A stretch of 64,000 nt of DNA from Motiliproteus sediminis (GCF_017912535.1 NZ_JAERQK010000005.1:124001-188000); one strand, 5' to 3'. Shown: positions 16,876 to 27,137, counted from the first letter of the stretch. Program-made: numbers and translations. Notes: a model not told the origin generated them from the sequence alone.

Positions 16876-18711
16876 TCAGCCGGGTGGGCGGTCCTGATAA
16901 AAACTGTCTGCCTGTGCCAGAAACTCGGCCAGATGTTTGCGACTGACCACGAAGATATGACCAATGTTCTTTTCGATGGTGCGGTTCAGTGGCGGTGAGG
17001 TGGTTGTGGTTGAGGCCGCGCTCCCCCAGGTTTCGCTGGCGACGCAGGACCCCAGCGGTGAGATTGGATCCCGTTCGCCGCGATAATCCATGATCGCCAC
17101 GCCAGCGTCGGCCAGGCTACCCATGTTCACCGGCTGGCCGTCCAGTTCCGGTAGCGTTGACGGAAGCGAGTACCGCCCCTGCCAGATGCTGTTGCCGAGA
17201 AATATCTGCTCGATCCACTGCCGATGGGCGCGGGCGGGGAAGCGAGTACCATGAAACAACCAGTTCAGAAAGGGGGCGGCATCGTTGATCGCCTCAATAC
17301 TGGTTGCACGCTCAAAGAAGCCCCGGGTTACGCTGTAGCGCACCCCGGGCTGGATGCGGTTCATGCCGGACTCGATCACTTGTGGCGGGATATTGGTCTG
17401 ACCGAAGAAATCACTCATCAGCTCGGGGTCGTAATGGTGGCGAATCAGATGGCGCATCGGTCCATGGCCGCTGGGTCCGTCATCGAAGCGGACCGGCGTT
17501 GCCATCAGTACCACTTTTTCCACATCCATGGGCAATCCCCGTGCAGCCCGCTCTTCGGCGCGTCGGGCGAGGTAGGGGAGCACCAGCGTGCCGCCCATGC
17601 AGTAGCCCATCACATTGAGTGACGCATCCGGGTGCTGCTCTCGTATCAGCGCCAGACAGTGGTCATGTATGGTTTTGCCGTAGAATCCGAGGTCAAGGTC
17701 GGACTCACCGGCTCCGGTATCGGGGTAGGCTACCTGATAAACCTGATAGCCCCGTTGTAGCAGCCCTTCCACCACCGACTTGCCCGGTGCCAGATCGAAA
17801 ATTTCAGCACGATTGATCAACGGGCTGCTGAGGTAGAGTACGCCCTGCTGCTGGGGCACCTCGTCCAGGGGTAGAAACTGCCGCAGCTCAGCGCCGTGCA
17901 GCTGCGACCCGGGGACAACCCGGTAGCGGCAGGCGCCGATGGTGGCCGCCGGGCTCTGTTCGCTAAAGCGCACCAGATCAAAGGCGTTGCCGCGATAAAA
18001 ACAGCTGATCCGTTGGCGAAGGCCCTCAACATAGTCTGCAAAGCTTTCGTGCGGTTCGCCGTTTGTGTAGCGGCGGTAGGGATGTGGGTGCGGCAAAGAG
18101 GTGGCCGTTAACGCCATCAGCATAGCCTTGAGTAACTCCCGCAGCGCTGCCAAACGGGTGAGCCCGAGGCTGTGGTAGTTGCGCTCCAGTTGCCCCAGCT
18201 CCAGCAGCGTAACGCTGAGGAAAAACAGGCCGGATGCTGTGCGTAGCAGGGCCTCCGCTCGAGCAGGATCAAAACCGCCAACGTCATCCAGACAGCGCGC
18301 TCCCAGCTCCCGGAGCAGTTCTGCATAGCGGGCTTCGATGCGGTCGTTGTCGGCCTGCAGCGGATCGGGGGCTTGCCCGTTATCCATCAGCGTGCCGGTT
18401 TGCTCGCGCAGCAGGGTGAGCCAGGCGGTCCGCCAGCTGCTGAACACAGGCAGCGTAGGCAGAGGGAAAACGCCGGCATCGAGCTGTTCGCCCAGACGCT
18501 GCAGGTCTTTGCCGAGTCGGTGGCTGAGCTGGAGCCAGCCACCGCTAAGATCGCTCTGCCAATGCAGCGCGCTAGTGAGTCCCGCCAGGTTGTCGGTCGG
18601 GGTCGGGCCGGTCAGTGCCAGTAACGCGCTGGCATCGGCAACAAACCAAGGCTGCAGTGCCGGGGTTGCTGCTAGGCCAGAGAGTGGCCAGTTCGCTGCG
18701 GGGTGAGGCAT
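16876..18711 (-). CDS. phaC: Poly(3-hydroxyalkanoate) synthase
   Basis: Polymerises hydroxyacyl-CoA into PHA granules. It has 611 residues. The alpha/beta-hydrolase domain contains the lipase-like box GYCMGG with catalytic Cys371, the Asp at D548 (YRGERDPI) and the His at H585 (NIGHIFVV), so the triad is complete. The N-terminal region (1-250) matches PhaC_N only in general character. The ATG at 18711 has AAGGAGG eight bases upstream. There are no phaA, phaB or phaE neighbours; a phasin gene lies at 33.1 kb and a thiolase at 45.6 kb. I cannot set the polymer class (short or medium chain) from the sequence alone. Confidence 0.88.
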   Translation of the reverse strand: MPHPAANWPLSGLAATPALQPWFVADASALLALTGPTPTDNLAGLTSALHWQSDLSGGWLQLSHRLGKDLQRLGEQLDAGVFPLPTLPVFSSWRTAWLTLLREQTGTLMDNGQAPDPLQADNDRIEARYAELLRELGARCLDDVGGFDPARAEALLRTASGLFFLSVTLLELGQLERNYHSLGLTRLAALRELLKAMLMALTATSLPHPHPYRRYTNGEPHESFADYVEGLRQRISCFYRGNAFDLVRFSEQSPAATIGACRYRVVPGSQLHGAELRQFLPLDEVPQQQGVLYLSSPLINRAEIFDLAPGKSVVEGLLQRGYQVYQVAYPDTGAGESDLDLGFYGKTIHDHCLALIREQHPDASLNVMGYCMGGTLVLPYLARRAEERAARGLPMDVEKVVLMATPVRFDDGPSGHGPMRHLIRHHYDPELMSDFFGQTNIPPQVIESGMNRIQPGVRYSVTRGFFERATSIEAINDAAPFLNWLFHGTRFPARAHRQWIEQIFLGNSIWQGRYSLPSTLPELDGQPVNMGSLADAGVAIMDYRGERDPISPLGSCVASETWGSAASTTTTSPPLNRTIEKNIGHIFVVSRKHLAEFLAQADSFYQDRPPG

Positions 18712-18772
18712 GACACCGCCCTCCTTGGTGGTGTGAGTTGGGGGATAAACCGGGCGTGCTCGGAGCGTTTTG

Positions 18773-19144
18773 TCAGATGTTGCACACCTGTTTTTCGATA
18801 TGGGCGCGCAACACTTCATACTCGCCCGGACACTCTGGCAGGAAGAACAGCTTGAAGTGTGCCCGCTGGTTGATCTGCCGGTTCTGGAAGCCCGGCAGGT
18901 CTTCCTGATGGCTTGAATAGCGGTAGTCCATGGTCAAGTGAATAACGCGGGTGTTCTTGGGGATAATAAAGGATTCATGCTCCAGATTCTGGCGCTGTTT
19001 ATCCTCCTTGATGGTGTAGAACGAGATTTCGGAAACGTGATTCAGGTTGATCAGAAAGTGGCTGGTTACCGGCATGACCATGCCTTTGTCCATGCCGTTG
19101 TGTTCCATGTAAATACCGCAGTTCTTTTTGATCTTGATGAACAT
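18773..19144 (-). CDS. Conserved-looking hypothetical protein upstream of phaC
   Basis: A 123-residue protein I do not recognise. The start at 19144 (MFIKIKKNCGIYMEHNG) has AAAGGTTC upstream and gives a compact soluble protein without signal peptide or membrane segment. It is rich in His, Tyr and Phe, with two Cys (C9 and near the C-terminus, KQVCNI). The beta-rich N-terminal half (SHFLINLNHVSEISFYTI) has some resemblance to small regulatory or PilZ-like barrels, but the RxxxR and D/NxSxxG motifs are not visible. It is co-directional with phaC, 61 bases apart, so it may share the transcript. Function unknown. Confidence 0.65.
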   Translation of the reverse strand: MFIKIKKNCGIYMEHNGMDKGMVMPVTSHFLINLNHVSEISFYTIKEDKQRQNLEHESFIIPKNTRVIHLTMDYRYSSHQEDLPGFQNRQINQRAHFKLFFLPECPGEYEVLRAHIEKQVCNI

Positions 19145-19297
19145 CGATGAACCTTTGATCAGACATTGGAAAAGCGCCCATGGGCGCGGGTGATTACATT
19201 GTGGCGCAACTGTCGCCAACCTGCCAAGTCTGTTGATTGTCGCGGTTTCGTCATCTTGTGCGGCTAGGCTGCGGGAAAACTACAGTGGATCCAGACT

Positions 19298-20299
19298 ATG
19301 TACCGATTGCCAGCCCTTGAACCGGTTCGCCCGTTACGACGCATCGCCTTGCTCACCAGTGGCGGTGATGCCCCGGGTATGAATGCGGCTATTCGCGCGG
19401 TCGTTCGCAGTGCCCGTACGGAAGGGGTCGATGTGCTGGGGTATTCGCGCGGCTTTACCGGTCTGGTGAACGGTGATATGCGCCCGCTGACGTCGGCCTC
19501 GGTGGCGAGCATTCTGCATCGCGGCGGCACCCAACTGAAGAGTGACCGTTGTGACGCGTTTCGCGAAGCGCCGGTGCGCTGGCAGTGCGCGGAGCAACTG
19601 CGCGAGATGGAGATCGATGGCCTGGTGGTGATCGGAGGTGACGGTTCGCTCACCGGGGCGCGGCTGCTGTATGAAGAGACCGGCTTTCCCGTGATCGGCA
19701 TTCCGGCCACCATCGATAATGACATCCAGGGTAGCGATGAAACCATCGGCTTCGACACGGCGGTGAATACGGCTCTGGATGCGATCGACCGTATTCGTGA
19801 TACCGCCAACTCCCATGAGCGCCTGTTTCTGGTGGAGGTGATGGGGCGCAACTCCGGGTTTATTGCTGCGCAGGCAGGCATTGCCGGAGGGGCGGAGCTG
19901 ATACTGGTGCCGGAACGGCGCATCGATCTGGATCAGGTCTGTCGCAGCCTGCGGGAAAGCCGTGAGAGTGGCAAAGCCAGCTCCAGCATCATTCTGGTCG
20001 CTGAGGGGCGCAAGCCGGGGCGGACTCAGCGGTTGGCGCAGGCGTTGGAGGAGCGGGGGCATGAACCGCGGCTGTGCATTCTGGGGCACACCCAGCGCGG
20101 CGGCAACCCCACCGGCCGTGATCGGGTGCTGGCATCCTGTCTCGGCACCATGGCCGTGGCTTATCTGGCTAACGGCCAGCAGGGGGTGATGCTGGGGATT
20201 CAGGACCGTGCGGTGGTGGCGGTGCCGTTGGCGGCCATCGGTGAGCGTCAGCAGCTCGACCCCAGTATGCTGGATCTGGCGCTGACGCTGCAGCGCTAG
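19298..20299 (+). CDS. pfkA: ATP-dependent 6-phosphofructokinase
   Basis: Phosphorylates fructose 6-phosphate in glycolysis. It has 333 residues. The nucleotide motif is SGGDAPGMN (21-29), and GGDGS at 113-117 has Gly rather than Asp at the position that distinguishes ATP-using from pyrophosphate-using enzymes. The catalytic loop is PATIDND (136-142), and MGRNSGF and LGHTQRGG are also present. The start ATG at 19298 adds a 14-residue lead before the core (RRIALLTSGGD). It is divergent from the hypothetical/phaC pair and convergent with rimO. Many related aerobes lack PfkA and use Entner-Doudoroff, so its presence is informative. Confidence 0.92.
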   Translation: MYRLPALEPVRPLRRIALLTSGGDAPGMNAAIRAVVRSARTEGVDVLGYSRGFTGLVNGDMRPLTSASVASILHRGGTQLKSDRCDAFREAPVRWQCAEQLREMEIDGLVVIGGDGSLTGARLLYEETGFPVIGIPATIDNDIQGSDETIGFDTAVNTALDAIDRIRDTANSHERLFLVEVMGRNSGFIAAQAGIAGGAELILVPERRIDLDQVCRSLRESRESGKASSSIILVAEGRKPGRTQRLAQALEERGHEPRLCILGHTQRGGNPTGRDRVLASCLGTMAVAYLANGQQGVMLGIQDRAVVAVPLAAIGERQQLDPSMLDLALTLQR

Positions 20300-20465
20300 C
20301 GTGCTGCTTCGCATTGGGTGGCACATGAGAACGAAGTCGTTTTTCGCCACCCCAGGTGCGAGTCGGAGTCATAGTCATAGTGGTGCTATGGCGATAACGA
20401 GCACCGACGGATGGCGGAAAAAGGGTCCACTAGTAAGTGCCGAATAGTGTGAGGCGGTTCACTAA

Positions 20466-21797
20466 TTAGCGGACCGGTTCAGCCCAGAGGTCGTAGGCAT
20501 CAGCGTCGATCACCCGCGCCCTGACAATGTCGCCCGGCTGCAGCCCAGTGGCTCCTTCCAGATAAACGTTGCCATCAATATCGGGGGCGTCCGCCTTGCT
20601 GCGGCCGGCAGCTCCGTCATCGCCAACTTCGTCGATCAGGACATCGATCTCGGTGCCGATTCTGGCCTGCATCCGCGCTTCGCTGATCCGCTGCTGGGTA
20701 GTCATGAAGCGCTCCCAGCGTTCCTGCTTGATCTCGTCCGCTACCGGCTCTTCACCCAGATCGTTGGCCGGGGCGCCTTCGACCGGTGAATACTGGAAGC
20801 AACCGACGCGATCGAGCTGGGCGGCTTCGAGGAAATCGAGCAGTAGCTGGAAGTCTGCTTCGGTCTCGCCGGGGAAGCCGACGATAAAGGTGCTGCGGAT
20901 GGTCAGGTCCGGACATTGCGCACGCCAGTTCTGGATCCGTTCCAGCAGATTATCGACGTCGCCCGGCCGTTTCATCAGCTTGAGGATGCGCGGACTGGCG
21001 TGCTGGAAGGGCACATCCAGATAGGGCAGGATCTTGCCCTCCGCCATCAGCGGAATCAGTTGGTCGATGTGGGGGTAGGGGTAGAGGTAGTGCAGGCGCA
21101 CCCAGACACCGAGCGTGCCGAGTGCTTCGCACAGGTCCAGAATGCGGGTCTTGACCGGACGTCCGTCCCAGAAATCGGTGCGGTATTTGGTATCGACACC
21201 GTAGGCGCCGGTGTCCTGCGACACCACCAGAATCTCTTTGACCCCGGCCCGCACCAGCCCTTCGGCTTCGCTAATCACCTTGCCCGCCGGGCGGCTGACC
21301 AATTTGCCGCGCATGGAAGGGATGATGCAGAAGCTGCAGCTCTGGTTGCAGCCTTCGGAAATTTTCAGGTAGGCGTAATGGCGCGGCGTCAGCTTGATTC
21401 CCTGTGGTGGCACCAGGTCGACGAAGGGGTCGTGCTGCTCTTGGTGCGGTACCCATTCGTGCACCGCATTAACCACTTGCTCGTACTGTTCCGGTCCGCT
21501 GACGCTGAGTACCTGTGGGTGAATTTCCCGAATCGCCTGCTCGTCCGCGCCCATGCAGCCGGTCACGATGACCCGGCCGTTTTCCTTGATCGCTTCGCCG
21601 ATGGCGTCCAGTGATTCCTGTTTGGCGGCGTCGATAAAGCCACAGGTGTTGACCACCACGACGTCGGCGTCGGTATAGCTGTTGACCAGGTCGTAGCCTT
21701 CCAGACGCAGCTGGGTGAGAATTCGTTCGGAATCCACCAGTGCCTTGGGGCACCCCAGCGACACGAAACCAACACGCGGATTTTGTTTGTCGGTCAT
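20466..21797 (-). CDS. rimO: Ribosomal protein S12 methylthiotransferase
   Basis: A radical SAM enzyme that adds a methylthio group to an Asp of ribosomal protein S12. It has 443 residues. The N-terminal UPF0004-type domain starts [19 protein letters not shown]; the radical SAM cluster motif is CNQSCSFC with [12 protein letters not shown]; a C-terminal TRAM domain ends [29 protein letters not shown] and the TRAM ending favour RimO over MiaB. I chose ATG 21797 ([11 protein letters not shown]); an in-frame start at 21815 would add six residues. A TATAAT box lies 42 bases upstream. Confidence 0.94.
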   Translation of the reverse strand: MTDKQNPRVGFVSLGCPKALVDSERILTQLRLEGYDLVNSYTDADVVVVNTCGFIDAAKQESLDAIGEAIKENGRVIVTGCMGADEQAIREIHPQVLSVSGPEQYEQVVNAVHEWVPHQEQHDPFVDLVPPQGIKLTPRHYAYLKISEGCNQSCSFCIIPSMRGKLVSRPAGKVISEAEGLVRAGVKEILVVSQDTGAYGVDTKYRTDFWDGRPVKTRILDLCEALGTLGVWVRLHYLYPYPHIDQLIPLMAEGKILPYLDVPFQHASPRILKLMKRPGDVDNLLERIQNWRAQCPDLTIRSTFIVGFPGETEADFQLLLDFLEAAQLDRVGCFQYSPVEGAPANDLGEEPVADEIKQERWERFMTTQQRISEARMQARIGTEIDVLIDEVGDDGAAGRSKADAPDIDGNVYLEGATGLQPGDIVRARVIDADAYDLWAEPVR

Positions 21798-21838
21798 AAC
21801 AGAAACACCTGGCAACAGCTGAAATATGAAGGGCGCGA

Positions 21839-21844
21839 ATTATA
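21839..21844 (-). promoter_or_regulatory. Candidate -10 box for rimO
   Basis: TATAAT on the minus strand (preceded by CATG) lies 42 bases upstream of the rimO start and would give a leader of about 35 bases. I see no good -35 at 17 bases, so this is a moderate call. Confidence 0.4.
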
Positions 21845-21986
21845 CATGAGCTGAACTATAGAGGCGATCAAGAAACAAACAGTTTAGCCTGTGGGTGCCG
21901 TCTTGGCGGGGTGTTTGGTAGAGCGGTTGGCAGCAGATGCCATGTCATCCGAGCTGTATCCGTTTGTCGCTGCGGCTCCGGACAGG

Positions 21987-22000
21987 TTGATTGATGTCAA
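21987..22000 (+). promoter_or_regulatory. FNR/ANR-type box upstream of the HDOD gene
   Basis: TTGATTGATGTCAA matches the FNR/ANR consensus TTGAT-N4-ATCAA with one mismatch. It lies 133 bases before the HDOD gene start and about 190 bases before rimO on the other strand. If functional, it would put the HDOD gene under oxygen control. No FNR-type regulator gene is in the window. Confidence 0.4.
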
Positions 22001-22132
22001 TAAAGCGCGTTTTAATCCGCTAAATCTGCTTTATCTGCGGCTTATATCAATAGCGGCGGTCTCGACAGCGCGCACAATCAAGGGGTAACGGCGACCATGC
22101 CGTATTAGCCAAGTTACCTCAGGGTGATCACG

Positions 22133-23374
22133 ATGAACGCGAGAGTCAGTCCTCCGTCAAAGCCGTCACGGGTTATGATGCTTGACCTGGATGGCGATTG
22201 TTTTTCCTGGGCTCAAAGTGTGCGAGATCTCGGTTATCGCTGGGATGTGTTGCGCGTGGACAGTTCGGCATCATTGATCGCTTATCTGAAAGAGGCCCCG
22301 TTCCAGGCGATTGTGATCGCGCCGTCGGCCAAGCATCACCTTGATCAGGATTGCCTGATCAAGGCGAAAAATTTGCAGCCCCGCGCGGTGCGTGTGGTGT
22401 TGCCCGGTTTAATGGTCAGTCCCGGCCAGGTAAATCGCACCAGTGATCTGGTGCACCGTATTTTTACCGAGCAGCAATCAGCGCAATCCATTGCCGCTGC
22501 CATCGATACCCAGATGAAGCTCAGCCGGCTAATCAACAAACCGCTCAATCGCGAGTTTCTCAGCACCGGCGGCCCCCTGCCGGCGGCTCCGCTGATCTAT
22601 AAGGCGCTCAGCGATGCGCTGAACAACGCCAACAGCAGTATTTCCCAGATTGCCGAGGTGGTGCAGCAAGATCCGGCTTTGGCTGCCAAGGTACTGCGAA
22701 TGGTCAACTCCGCGTTCTTTGGGCTGGAGAGGCAGGTCAGTAATATCAGTGAAGCGGTATCGATGCTGGGATTGCGAATGTTGCGCGGGTTGGCCCTTTC
22801 CGGTCATTTGGCCAGCCTTTATCCACAGAATCCCCAATGGGCCGCGTTCTCGTTCGAGAAGGTCAATCAGCGCTCATTGCTGGTGGCCCGCCTGGCGATG
22901 CAGATCGCCAAGGATATGCGGGCCAACTCCTCGGTTCAGGATCAGGCTTTCGTGGCGGGACTGCTGCACGACATCGGCACCCTGTTTATTGCCTCCAAAG
23001 CGCCGGATCGCTATCTCAAGGTGATGCAGCTATCGGGCGAGAAGGGGGCCTCGATCTGTGCGGTGGAGAAGAAACTGTTTGGTTTTTTCCATGGCGAGAT
23101 CGGTGCTTACCTGCTGGCTCATTGGGGGCTGCCCGCGCAGGTGGTCGAAGCGGTGCTGTTGCACCACACGCCGCAGCTGTGTGGTGATGACCAGTTTACT
23201 CCGCTGACGGCGGTGCATATTGCTGATGCATTGATTCCACCGGTTCAGAACCGGGCTAACGCGGTGCTGGCCAACCGTTTGGTGCCGGATTACCTGGAGC
23301 AAACCGGGGCCGCTCCCCAGCTGAAAAAGTGGCAGGTCAAAGCAAACTCCTTGGCCCACGCTTCCGTTCGATAG
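22133..23374 (+). CDS. HDOD domain signalling protein with receiver-like N-terminus
   Basis: A 413-residue cytoplasmic protein. Residues 1-130 look like a receiver-type fold (VMMLDLDGDCFSWAQSVRDLGYRW) but lack a clear phospho-acceptor Asp. From about 150 an HDOD domain follows (LSDALNNANSSISQIAEVV, QDPALAAKVLRMVNSAFFGL, SEAVSMLGLRMLRGLAL). The HD-like part reads GLLHDIGTLFIA and FHGEIGAYLLAHWGLP, then HH at LLHHTPQLC. HDOD proteins act as regulators rather than proven hydrolases, in motility, biofilm or stress circuits. ATG 22133 has AGGGTG upstream; an in-frame GTG lies at 22124. The upstream FNR/ANR box suggests oxygen control. Partner unknown. Confidence 0.82.
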   Translation: MNARVSPPSKPSRVMMLDLDGDCFSWAQSVRDLGYRWDVLRVDSSASLIAYLKEAPFQAIVIAPSAKHHLDQDCLIKAKNLQPRAVRVVLPGLMVSPGQVNRTSDLVHRIFTEQQSAQSIAAAIDTQMKLSRLINKPLNREFLSTGGPLPAAPLIYKALSDALNNANSSISQIAEVVQQDPALAAKVLRMVNSAFFGLERQVSNISEAVSMLGLRMLRGLALSGHLASLYPQNPQWAAFSFEKVNQRSLLVARLAMQIAKDMRANSSVQDQAFVAGLLHDIGTLFIASKAPDRYLKVMQLSGEKGASICAVEKKLFGFFHGEIGAYLLAHWGLPAQVVEAVLLHHTPQLCGDDQFTPLTAVHIADALIPPVQNRANAVLANRLVPDYLEQTGAAPQLKKWQVKANSLAHASVR

Positions 23375-23490
23375 TCCTTGGTGCCGCGACCGTCTGCAGA
23401 GCCTCTGCGACCAACGTTGAGTGTTCGACTGGCATACTTGATGCGCCACAGAGCACGGGCTACTCTGCCTGCCTTGTTAATCACAGAGCT

Positions 23491-23961
23491 ATGACAGCGA
23501 TGCTAATGGCTGACAGAGCGGATTTTCTCCAAATTATCGATGCTACGCCGCTGGTGTCGATAGATCTGGTTGTGCGTGCCGCAGACGGGCGGGTGCTATT
23601 GGGACAACGTAATAATCGCCCCGCGCAGGGGTACTGGTTTGTACCGGGTGGACGGATTCGCAAGAACGAAACCCGGGCGGAGGCGCTTAAACGAATTTCG
23701 CTGACCGAGCTGGGTGTCGAACTGGCGCTGGATCAGGGGCGTCTGCTAGGTATCTATGACCATATCTACCCCGATAACTACTACGCTGAGGCGGGGATCA
23801 ATACGCACTACGTGGTGCTGGCCTACGGCTTTGAGCTGGCTGGCGGGGTTGTTCTAAAACGCGATGAGCAGCATGCGGCGTTTCGCTGGTGGAACGAAGC
23901 GGAGCTGCTCGCCGACAGGGCTGTGCATCCCAATACCCAGGCGTATTTCGCGGTAGTTTGA
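23491..23961 (+). CDS. GDP-mannose mannosyl hydrolase (Nudix)
   Basis: A Nudix-family enzyme of 156 residues that hydrolyses GDP-mannose to GDP and mannose. The N-terminus FLQIIDATPLVSIDLVVR and the modified Nudix box GGRIRKNETRAEALKRISLT with ELGVEL are characteristic of the GDP-mannose branch, which lacks the usual last Glu pair of the Nudix motif. I chose ATG 23491 (MTAMLMADRADF); 23500 and 23506 are also possible. Longer upstream frames overlap the HDOD gene and are unlikely. Such genes usually sit in capsule or O-antigen clusters. This one is isolated, which weakens any specific pathway call. Confidence 0.82.
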   Translation: MTAMLMADRADFLQIIDATPLVSIDLVVRAADGRVLLGQRNNRPAQGYWFVPGGRIRKNETRAEALKRISLTELGVELALDQGRLLGIYDHIYPDNYYAEAGINTHYVVLAYGFELAGGVVLKRDEQHAAFRWWNEAELLADRAVHPNTQAYFAVV

Positions 23962-24080
23962 CCTAACGGCAGGTTGACCAAGGGAATAGTCGCGCTGGGT
24001 GCGCTTAGCATTTGATTTCATAACACCTCCCGATTTACTCATCAGAAAGTGTCAACACTATTCAGGACGGGACATTCTCC

Positions 24081-24107
24081 ATAAAAAAGCCCGGCATGCC
24101 GGGCTTC
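24081..24107 (-). terminator. Rho-independent terminator of valS
   Basis: A perfect 20-bp palindrome (AAGCCCGGCATGCCGGGCTT) at 24087-24106 is followed on the minus strand by a run of six T. It lies just after the valS stop. It can also form for plus-strand transcripts arriving from the Nudix gene, but there no U run follows. Confidence 0.9.
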
Positions 24108-24125
24108 GTCTCGATCAGTCCGCGC

Positions 24126-27008
24126 TTACAGCGCCGCGATCTTGTCGTACTGGGCCTGCAGTTCCTGCTTGGCTTTTTCGGCGTCTTCCAGCTTGGCGCG
24201 CTCTTTGGCCACCACCGCCTCCGGTGCCTTGTCGACAAAGCTCGGATTGTTGAGCTTGCCGCCAACACGAGCGACCTCCTTGGTGAGCTTGTCGAGCTCT
24301 TTCTGCAGTCGCGCCAGCTCGGCGTCCTTGTCGATCAGACCGGCCATCGGCACCAGCACCTTCATTTCGCCCACCAGTTGCACCGCGGACAACGGTGCTT
24401 CATCGTCAGCGGTGAGGGCGGTAACCGATTCCAGATTGGCCAGCTTGCGCAGGAAGCGCGCGTTCTCAGCAATGCGACGCTGGTCGTCGTCACTGACATG
24501 TTCGAACAGGACCGGAATATGTTTGGCCGGTGAGATGTTCATCTCGCCGCGGATATTGCGGATGCCGACGATCACGCCCTTGAGCCACTCGATATCGGCC
24601 TCGGCCTGGGCGTCGATGCGTTCGGCATTCACCAGCGGGTAGGGCTGGGTCATGATGGTGTCGCCGCTCTTGCCCGCCAGCGGTGCGATCCGCTGCCAGA
24701 TCTCCTCGGTGATGTAGGGCATCATCGGGTGGGCCAGGCGCAGGGCGGTTTCCAGCACCCTTACCAGGGTGCGGCGGGTGCCGCGGAGCTGGGCTTCGGT
24801 GGCGTTTTCATCCCACAGCACCGGCTTGGACAGCTCCAGATACCAGTCGCAGTACTCGTTCCAGATGAACTCGAACAGCGCCTGGGCGGCCAGGTCGAAG
24901 CGGAACTCGCCGAAGGCTTTCTCAACCTGCTGCTCGGTGCGCTGCAGACGGGAGATGATCCAGCGGTCGGCCAGGCTCAGCTCCACCTCGCCTCCGTTCT
25001 GGCCACAATCCAGCGCGCCGATGCAGCTGCCCTGCTCATCCTGCTGTTCGGTGTTCATCAGCACGTAGCGGGCGGCATTCCAGATCTTGTTGCAGAAGTT
25101 GCGGTAGCCTTCCATACGGCCCATGTCGAACTTGATGTCACGACCGGTGGAGGCCAGCGAGCAGAAGGTAAAGCGCAGCGCGTCGGTGCCGTAGCTGGCG
25201 ATTCCTTCCGGAAACTCCTTGCGGGTCTGCTTCTCAATCTTGGCGGCCAATTGCGGCTGCATCATATTGGCGGTGCGCTTTTCTACCAGCGCTTCCAGGC
25301 CGATGCCGTCGATCAGGTCCAGCGGATCGAGCACGTTGCCCTTCGACTTGGACATCTTGTGGCCCTGGGAGTCTCGCACCAGACCGTGCACATACACATA
25401 CTTGAACGGTACCTGCGGGGTGCCGTCGTCGTTTTTGATGAAGTGCAGGGTCATCATGATCATCCGGGCGACCCAGAAGAAGATGATGTCAAAGCCGGTC
25501 ACCAGCACGTCGGTGCTGTGGAAGGTTTTCAGGGCGTCGGTATTCTGCGGCCAGCCGAGGGTGGAGAAGGTCCACAAGGCGGAGCTGAACCAGGTGTCGA
25601 GCACGTCGTCGTCCTGGCGTAGCGTCACCTCATCGCCCAAGTTGTGCTTGCTGCGTACTTCCGCTTCGTCGCGACCGACGTAGACCTTGCCGGCGTCGTC
25701 ATACCAGGCGGGAATGCGATGCCCCCACCACAGCTGGCGGGAAATACACCAGTCCTGAATGTCGCGCATCCAGGAGAAGTACATGTTTTCGTACTGCTTG
25801 GGCACGAACTGGATGTCGCCGTTTTCCACCGCTTCAATCGCGGGCTTGGCCAGCTCCTTGGCGCTGACGTACCACTGGTCGGTGAGCCAAGGCTCGATCA
25901 CCACGCCGGAGCGGTCGCCGCGCGGAGTCTTGAGGGCGTGATCGTCGATCTTTTCCAGCAGATTGGCCGCTTCAAAGGCCGCCACTATCTGCTTGCGGGC
26001 TTCAAAACGGTCCAGCCCTGCGTAGGCTTCGGGCAGCGTGGTATCGACGTCATTGTTGGCGGTGCCGTCGACGTTGAACACCTGGGCGGTGGCCAGTATG
26101 GCGGCGTCACGGTCCAGTACATTGATCAGCGGCAGGTTGTGACGCTTGCCCACTTCGTAGTCGTTAAAGTCGTGGGCGGGGGTAATCTTGACCACGCCGG
26201 TGCCAAATTCCCGATCGACGTAATCATCGGCAACGATGGGAATACGGCGATTAACCAGCGGCAGAATAATCTCTTTACCGATCAGGTTCTGGTAGCGTTC
26301 GTCTTCCGGGTGCACCGCTACGGCGGAATCGCCCAGCATGGTTTCCGGACGGGTGGTGGCAACGATCAGGTAAGTATCACCATCGGCAGTGGTGGCTCCA
26401 TCGGCTAGCGGATAACGCAGGTGCCAGAGGAAACCTTTTTCGTCGATGTTCTCCACTTCCAGATCGGAGATGGCGGTGTGCAGTTTCGGATCCCAGTTGA
26501 CCAGCCGCTTGCCGCGGTAGATCAGCCCGTCTTCGTGCAGGCGCACGAAAGCCTCTTTAACTGCTTCGGACAGGCCCTCGTCCATGGTGAAGCGCTCACG
26601 GCTCCAGTCAACGGAGGAGCCCAGGCGGCGGATCTGGTTGGTGATAGTGCCACCGGACTGCTCTTTCCATTCCCAGATTTTTTCAATGAAAGCATCGCGG
26701 CCGAGGTCGTGGCGGCTGACACCCTGCGCACCCAGTTGGCGTTCCACCACCATCTGGGTGGCGATGCCGGCGTGGTCACAGCCCGGCTGCCACAGGGTGT
26801 TGTGGCCCTTCATGCGGTGGTAACGGATCAGGCTGTCCATGATGGCGTTGTTGAAGCCGTGGCCCATGTGCAGGCTGCCAGTGACGTTGGGCGGCGGAAT
26901 CATGATGGAGTAGGGGGTGCCTTCACCGGAGGGAGCGAAGTAACCTTTTTTCTCCCAGGTTTGGTACCAGGAGCGTTCGATCGCGTGGGGCTGGTATGTC
27001 TTGTCCAT
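24126..27008 (-). CDS. valS: Valyl-tRNA synthetase
   Basis: A class I aminoacyl-tRNA synthetase, 960 residues. The HIGH motif appears as HMGH at 47-50 within [15 protein letters not shown], and the KMSKS loop as [14 protein letters not shown]. The editing domain and a C-terminal coiled coil are present ([20 protein letters not shown] near the end), both typical of bacterial ValRS. It is the last gene of pepA-holC-valS, the same order as in E. coli, with a strong terminator behind it. ATG 27008 gives [19 protein letters not shown], a normal beginning. Confidence 0.97.
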   Translation of the reverse strand: MDKTYQPHAIERSWYQTWEKKGYFAPSGEGTPYSIMIPPPNVTGSLHMGHGFNNAIMDSLIRYHRMKGHNTLWQPGCDHAGIATQMVVERQLGAQGVSRHDLGRDAFIEKIWEWKEQSGGTITNQIRRLGSSVDWSRERFTMDEGLSEAVKEAFVRLHEDGLIYRGKRLVNWDPKLHTAISDLEVENIDEKGFLWHLRYPLADGATTADGDTYLIVATTRPETMLGDSAVAVHPEDERYQNLIGKEIILPLVNRRIPIVADDYVDREFGTGVVKITPAHDFNDYEVGKRHNLPLINVLDRDAAILATAQVFNVDGTANNDVDTTLPEAYAGLDRFEARKQIVAAFEAANLLEKIDDHALKTPRGDRSGVVIEPWLTDQWYVSAKELAKPAIEAVENGDIQFVPKQYENMYFSWMRDIQDWCISRQLWWGHRIPAWYDDAGKVYVGRDEAEVRSKHNLGDEVTLRQDDDVLDTWFSSALWTFSTLGWPQNTDALKTFHSTDVLVTGFDIIFFWVARMIMMTLHFIKNDDGTPQVPFKYVYVHGLVRDSQGHKMSKSKGNVLDPLDLIDGIGLEALVEKRTANMMQPQLAAKIEKQTRKEFPEGIASYGTDALRFTFCSLASTGRDIKFDMGRMEGYRNFCNKIWNAARYVLMNTEQQDEQGSCIGALDCGQNGGEVELSLADRWIISRLQRTEQQVEKAFGEFRFDLAAQALFEFIWNEYCDWYLELSKPVLWDENATEAQLRGTRRTLVRVLETALRLAHPMMPYITEEIWQRIAPLAGKSGDTIMTQPYPLVNAERIDAQAEADIEWLKGVIVGIRNIRGEMNISPAKHIPVLFEHVSDDDQRRIAENARFLRKLANLESVTALTADDEAPLSAVQLVGEMKVLVPMAGLIDKDAELARLQKELDKLTKEVARVGGKLNNPSFVDKAPEAVVAKERAKLEDAEKAKQELQAQYDKIAAL

Positions 27009-27137
27009 GTTGCGGGGTCTTGGTTTCCGTTGTCACAGGCTGTAATGGAGCCGCGCGGCGAGTACCGGGCTCCGGGCGAATCGGCGATTATACAACGTGC
27101 ACTGCGAGGGGAGTAGGGCGAGACCGGCGAGAAACAG

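Larger units (their letters stand above)
21798..22132 (+). other. Intergenic region rimO/HDOD gene
   Basis: A divergent gap of 335 bases. It holds the rimO -10 candidate and the FNR/ANR-like box. No convincing small gene is present; a 65-codon open stretch at 21891-22088 lacks a ribosome-binding site and runs through the box. Confidence 0.5.

Noticed and set aside
21891-22088. A 65-codon plus-strand frame before the HDOD gene
   Set aside because: GTG start without ribosome-binding site, running through the FNR/ANR-like box; no similarity noticed.
24729-25622. A 297-codon plus-strand frame opposite valS
   Set aside because: Antisense to a certain housekeeping gene; composition is low-complexity and no motif is visible.
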